Assembly: GCA_030447005.1 (NCBI GenBank)
Contig: JAUJME010000004.1
Span: 1-27,506, forward strand
Direction: 5' to 3'
Length of the DNA stretch: 27,506 nucleotides
Source: Solirubrobacteraceae bacterium
Lineage (GTDB): Bacteria > Actinomycetota > Thermoleophilia > Solirubrobacterales > Solirubrobacteraceae
Numbering within the stretch: position 1 is the stretch's first letter; each line of letters opens with the position of its first letter. A program made the translations under genes and the position numbers. The notes under the pieces are model-generated. The model did no database searches. It was not told the DNA's origin and saw nothing but the letters and a program-made list of their open reading frames with translations. Below are positions 24,645 to 27,506 of the stretch, piece after piece.

Positions 24645-25307
24645 GTGGCCCATCTCGACTTCATCTCCTCCGTCCACAAGCGCACCGTGCGCGACTACCT
24701 GGGGCGCGTGAACGCCTATCCGAAGGCGGAGGCCGCGACCGCGGCCAAGCGCTTCGACTACGACTACTGGGACGGCGACCGCCGGATCGGCTACGGCGGC
24801 TACCACTACGACGGGCGCTGGCGGGCGGTGGCCGACGCCCTGGTCGAGCACTACGGGCTCCAGCCGGGGCAGCGCGTGCTCGACGTCGGCTGCGGCAAGG
24901 GATTCCTGCTCTACGACCTCACCCAGGCCGTCCCGGGGCTCGAGGTCCGCGGCATCGACGTCTCGGCGTACGCGATCGAGCACGCCAAGGAGGAGGTCCG
25001 CGACCGCCTCGAGGTCGGCACGGCGGCCTCCCTGCCCTACGAGGACGACGCCTTCGACCTCGTGATCTCCATCAACACCCTCCACAACCTCTACTGCTAC
25101 GACCTCGACAGCGCGCTGCGCGAGATCGGGCGGGTCGGCCGCGGCCGTGGCTACGTGGTGGTCGAGTCCTACCGCAACGAGGACGAGAAGGCCAACCTCC
25201 TCTACTGGCAGCTCACGTGCGAGGCGTTCTGCACGCCCGAGGAGTGGGCCTGGTGGTTCGACCGGTGCGGCTACACCGGCGACCACGCGTTCATCTACTT
25301 CGAGTAG
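24645..25307 (+). CDS. Class I SAM-dependent methyltransferase
   Basis: 220 residues from a GTG 2 bp after the kinase stop; the same frame is open from 23493 but that part is a shadow of the kinase gene. An N-terminal cap has YDYWDGDRRIGYGGYHYDGR (39-58), a pattern I associate with methyltransferases of sugar loci. SAM motif I is VLDVGCGKGFLLYDL (78-92), followed by GIDVSAYAIEHAKEEV and a DLVISINTLHNL strand. It is the last gene of the seven-gene operon, so it probably methylates the product or an intermediate of this pathway. O-, N- and C-methylation cannot be told apart. Its final 13 bp overlap the 3' end of the convergent C-methyltransferase gene. Confidence 0.83.
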   Translation: MAHLDFISSVHKRTVRDYLGRVNAYPKAEAATAAKRFDYDYWDGDRRIGYGGYHYDGRWRAVADALVEHYGLQPGQRVLDVGCGKGFLLYDLTQAVPGLEVRGIDVSAYAIEHAKEEVRDRLEVGTAASLPYEDDAFDLVISINTLHNLYCYDLDSALREIGRVGRGRGYVVVESYRNEDEKANLLYWQLTCEAFCTPEEWAWWFDRCGYTGDHAFIYFE

Positions 25308-26554
25308 GCGGCGTCCAGCACCCGGATATCGGGCACCGGGACGACGAAACGCCCGCCCCGGTCGAGGTACTCCTGGTGCTTGCCGACGATCGGGTCGGCG
25401 AAGCGCCAGGCGAGCACGACGACGTACTCCGGCGAGCGCTCGTAGAGCGCGTCGGGCGAGATGACGGGGATGTGGTGGCCCGGGCTGTAGAGCCCGTGGC
25501 GGCCGGCGTTGTCGTCGACGATGAAGTCGAGGAACTCGTCGAGGCCGAAGTGGTAGATGAGGGTGGTGACCGTGGCCGAGGAGCCGTAGCCGGCGATCGT
25601 CGCGCCCGCGTCCTTGGCTTCCTGCAGCAGCGCGCGGCTGCCGTCCTTGAGCGCCTGGACCCGGTCCGCGAAGGCGCGGAAGGTCTCGATCCGGTCCAGG
25701 CCGGCCGCGTCCTCCTCGGCGACCAGGGCGTCGACCGACGGGGCGATCGGGCGCGGGCCGCCCTTGCGCTGCGCGAAGCCGCGCAGCGACCCGCCCTTGG
25801 TCTCGATGCGCTGGATGTCGAACAGCTCGAGCCCGTGACGGTCGAGGAAGGCGCGCAGCGGCTTGACCGAGTGGTAGCTGAGGTGCTCGTGGTGGACGTA
25901 GTCGAAGATGACGTGCTCGACGAAGTCGAGCAGGTTCGAGACCTCGAAGACGAAGACACCGTCGGGCGCGAGCAGCTCGCGGATGCCGTCGGTGATGTCC
26001 CCCAGATGGTCCGAGTGCGCGTACGCGTTGTTCGCGGTGACGATCCGCGCCGGACCGTGGTCGCGCAGGAGGTCGCGGGCCACCTGGGAGTCGAAGAAGC
26101 GCGGCACGGTGGGGATCCCGGACTCGGTCGCCCGGCGGGCGATCTCGCGCGCCGGGTCGACGCCCAGCACCTCGAAGCCCGCCTCCTTGAGGAAGCGCAG
26201 CAGCGACCCGTCGTTGCTGCCGATGTCGATGGCCAGCGAGCCGGGCGGCGGGGCGAGGCGCTCCTGGATCTCGCCGGCGTAGCGGCGGAAGTGCTCGACG
26301 AGCCCCGGCGAAGTCGACGTCGTGTAGATGTAGTTCCCGAAGAGGACCTCGGGATCGAGCACGTCGAGCAGCTGGACATGGCCGCAGTTGCGGCAGAGGA
26401 AGAGGTCGAGCGGGTAGGCCGGCTGCTCGACGCCGAGCCGGTCCTCCGGCACGTACTCATCGGCAATCGCGGCCGGCTCGAGGGGCAGGATGAGCTCGCA
26501 GTCGGGGCTGTCGCAGAGGCGACAGGTGTCCCGGCGGACGACGGCGGCCTTCAC
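25295..26554 (-). CDS. NDP-sugar C-methyltransferase (NovU/TylC3/EryBIII family)
   Basis: 419 residues from a GTG overlapping the SDR stop (GTGA). An N-terminal zinc-binding domain has CRLCDSPDC (C11, C14) and LCRNCGHVQ (C54, C57). The central methyltransferase domain shows SLAIDIGSNDGSLLRF (106-121) for SAM, and YVHHEHLSYHS carries the Glu/His region used as general base in TcaB9 and relatives. The C-terminal domain has IAGYGSSATVTTLIY and VDDN, with the regular family layout (Methyltransf_13/12/14). These enzymes methylate a ring carbon of an NDP-keto-deoxysugar, giving branched sugars. A keto substrate must come from one of the SDR dehydratases in or near the locus. Length and all domains look complete. 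Confidence 0.88.
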   Translation of the reverse strand: MKAAVVRRDTCRLCDSPDCELILPLEPAAIADEYVPEDRLGVEQPAYPLDLFLCRNCGHVQLLDVLDPEVLFGNYIYTTSTSPGLVEHFRRYAGEIQERLAPPPGSLAIDIGSNDGSLLRFLKEAGFEVLGVDPAREIARRATESGIPTVPRFFDSQVARDLLRDHGPARIVTANNAYAHSDHLGDITDGIRELLAPDGVFVFEVSNLLDFVEHVIFDYVHHEHLSYHSVKPLRAFLDRHGLELFDIQRIETKGGSLRGFAQRKGGPRPIAPSVDALVAEEDAAGLDRIETFRAFADRVQALKDGSRALLQEAKDAGATIAGYGSSATVTTLIYHFGLDEFLDFIVDDNAGRHGLYSPGHHIPVISPDALYERSPEYVVVLAWRFADPIVGKHQEYLDRGGRFVVPVPDIRVLDAAYSK

Positions 26555-27306
26555 GAACCCGCCTCGGCCGGCACCTTGCGGGCGAGAGACCCCTGGAAGA
26601 GCAACGAGAGCCCGCCGTCCACCGCGATCGTCTGGCCGGTCACGAACGATGCCTGGGGGCTGCAGAGGAACATCACCGCTCCGGCGATGTCGTCCGAGCT
26701 CGTCATGCGGCCGAGTGGCGTGGCGCGCGCGAACGCGTCGGACAGGTGGCTGTTCTCCCGGTAGAACTCCTTGGCCTCCTCCTTGAGGACCACCCCGGGC
26801 GCGACGGCGTTGACCCGCACGCCATCGGGTCCGAGCTTGACCGCGTAGTAGCGCGTCATCTGGTCGAGGGCGGCGTTGGCGACGTGGTAGCTGAGCGGCT
26901 GCTCCTCGGCGACGCGGGAGGCGGTGAGCGAGCTGATGAGCACGACGGAGGTTGCCGAGCCGGCCGGGCGGTCGGAGACCAGGCGCTCGATCGCCCGCTT
27001 GGTGGCTGTCAGGCTGACCTCGATCTCGCCCGCCCAGTCGTCGCCGCCGGAGCCCCGGTAGCGCTGGAAGAAGACGAGGTTGGAGACCGGACCGCCCTCG
27101 CCGACCGCGCCGAGCGCCCGCTCGAGGCTCTCGGCGTCGAGCAGGTCGACCGCGACGTGGCGGATCTCCGGCCGCTGGTCGGCCGGGTCGTCGGAGGGAT
27201 TGCGCGAGAGGACCGAGACCTGATGGCCGGCGTCCGCGAAGGCGCGGGCCACCACCCGGCCGATGCCGCGGCTGCCGCCGAAGACGACGCTGTGCGGACC
27301 GGCCAT
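26551..27306 (-). CDS. Classical short-chain dehydrogenase/reductase with catalytic Lys replaced by Asn
   Basis: 251 residues, normal for a classical SDR. SVVFGGSRGIGRVVA (6-20) is the cofactor loop; VVLISSLTAS (121-130) gives the active-site serine; SYHVANAALDQM has Tyr140 but Asn at 144 where YxxxK requires Lys. The C-terminal GVRVNAVAPGVV and VTGQTIAVDGG are standard. The NNAG region is also altered (VSNLVFF). The DNA codon is a plain AAC, so this is not a reading ambiguity within the sequence given. Some SDR relatives without the Lys are non-redox or regulatory; a weak or different activity is possible. It lies between a WbuC-like cupin and a C-methyltransferase in a coupled operon, which suggests 4-keto-sugar chemistry (inference). 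Confidence 0.83.
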   Translation of the reverse strand: MAGPHSVVFGGSRGIGRVVARAFADAGHQVSVLSRNPSDDPADQRPEIRHVAVDLLDAESLERALGAVGEGGPVSNLVFFQRYRGSGGDDWAGEIEVSLTATKRAIERLVSDRPAGSATSVVLISSLTASRVAEEQPLSYHVANAALDQMTRYYAVKLGPDGVRVNAVAPGVVLKEEAKEFYRENSHLSDAFARATPLGRMTSSDDIAGAVMFLCSPQASFVTGQTIAVDGGLSLLFQGSLARKVPAEAGS

Positions 27307-27506
27307 CAGCCGCCCACCGCCTCGAGGTGCCGGCCGATGCGGGCGTCGAGCGCGCGCAGGTACTCCGCGCGGCCGGCCAGGTCCTCGTCCTCGGGGGCCC
27401 AGGGCGCGTTGACCACGTCCTCGGCCACGAACGGGCCGTTGGTCGTCTCGTGCACGACGAAGGCGTCGGAGCGCACGAGCACCGTGTGGAACCGCGGGAC
27501 GTTGAG
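27306..27506 (-). CDS. WbuC-family cupin-like protein, C-terminal fragment (runs off the window)
   Basis: The last 66 residues are visible, ending EYLRALDARIGRHLEAVGG and sharing one base of the stop codon with the SDR start (TGATG). The segment FHTVLVRSDAFVVHETTNGP followed by VVNAPWAPEDED resembles WbuC-type cupins of O-antigen loci, which are related in fold to sugar-nucleotide ketoisomerases and epimerases. The metal-binding first half lies outside the window. No function can be assigned beyond probable handling of a sugar or sugar nucleotide; a dTDP-sugar 3,5-epimerase-like protein is the alternative. Confidence 0.5.
   Translation of the reverse strand, partial: LNVPRFHTVLVRSDAFVVHETTNGPFVAEDVVNAPWAPEDEDLAGRAEYLRALDARIGRHLEAVGG

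Noticed and set aside
24293..26764. Plus-strand open frame of 823 codons over the kinase, methyltransferase and C-methyltransferase genes
   Set aside because: It crosses three well-supported genes out of frame and shows only composition-driven repeats.

Overview
The window is a surface-polysaccharide biosynthesis locus from a very high-G+C bacterium. Heavy GTG/TTG start use, very tight gene packing, start codons preceded directly by a TAnnnT hexamer instead of a Shine-Dalgarno site, and a Wzx/Wzy-type glycan pathway all fit an actinobacterium. A member of the Thermoleophilia/Solirubrobacterales is my best guess; that taxon is an inference, since no rRNA or marker gene is present. I see no tRNA, rRNA, CRISPR array, transposase or phage gene, and no gene-free stretch longer than about 155 bp.

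Left part (1-9086). A family 2 glycosyltransferase fragment and a Tat-exported beta-helix lipoprotein lie on the minus strand, divergent from a GT4 glycosyltransferase. A minus-strand group follows: a GT-C-like membrane glycosyltransferase, an NAD-dependent sugar epimerase/dehydratase, a 994-residue fusion of a WecA/MraY-type sugar-phosphate transferase with a Wzy/O-antigen-ligase domain and TPRs, and a small membrane-anchored secreted protein. The fusion joins the first and a late step of glycan assembly in one polypeptide.

Middle part (9137-16817). Three paralogous GT4 glycosyltransferases are interrupted by a reverse-strand methyltransferase, and are followed by an asparagine-synthase-type amidotransferase and a Wzx-type flippase. 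GT copies 1 and 2 share a 134-bp perfectly identical block, and copy 2 looks like a mosaic of a copy-3-like N-terminal part and a copy-1-like C-terminal part.

Right part (16786-27506). A minus-strand pair (sugar epimerase, and an HldE-like protein with nucleotidyltransferase and kinase domains in the reverse of the enterobacterial order) is divergent from a seven-gene plus-strand operon: GmhA-like SIS isomerase, SDR, both halves of a split transketolase, HAD phosphatase, APH-fold kinase and methyltransferase. Together these could form a self-contained route in which transketolase supplies sedoheptulose 7-phosphate, which is isomerised, phosphorylated, dephosphorylated, nucleotide-activated and tailored to an NDP-heptose or a related unusual sugar. 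At the right edge a minus-strand operon encodes a WbuC-like cupin (partial), an SDR lacking the usual catalytic lysine, and a NovU/TylC3-type sugar C-methyltransferase, which suggests a branched sugar.

Overall logic (inference): the right part makes and decorates nucleotide sugars, the GTs assemble a repeat unit on the lipid carrier primed by the fusion protein, Wzx flips it, and the Wzy part polymerises or ligates it outside. All four convergent gene pairs overlap at their 3' ends, so the locus has no room for ordinary intergenic terminators at those junctions.
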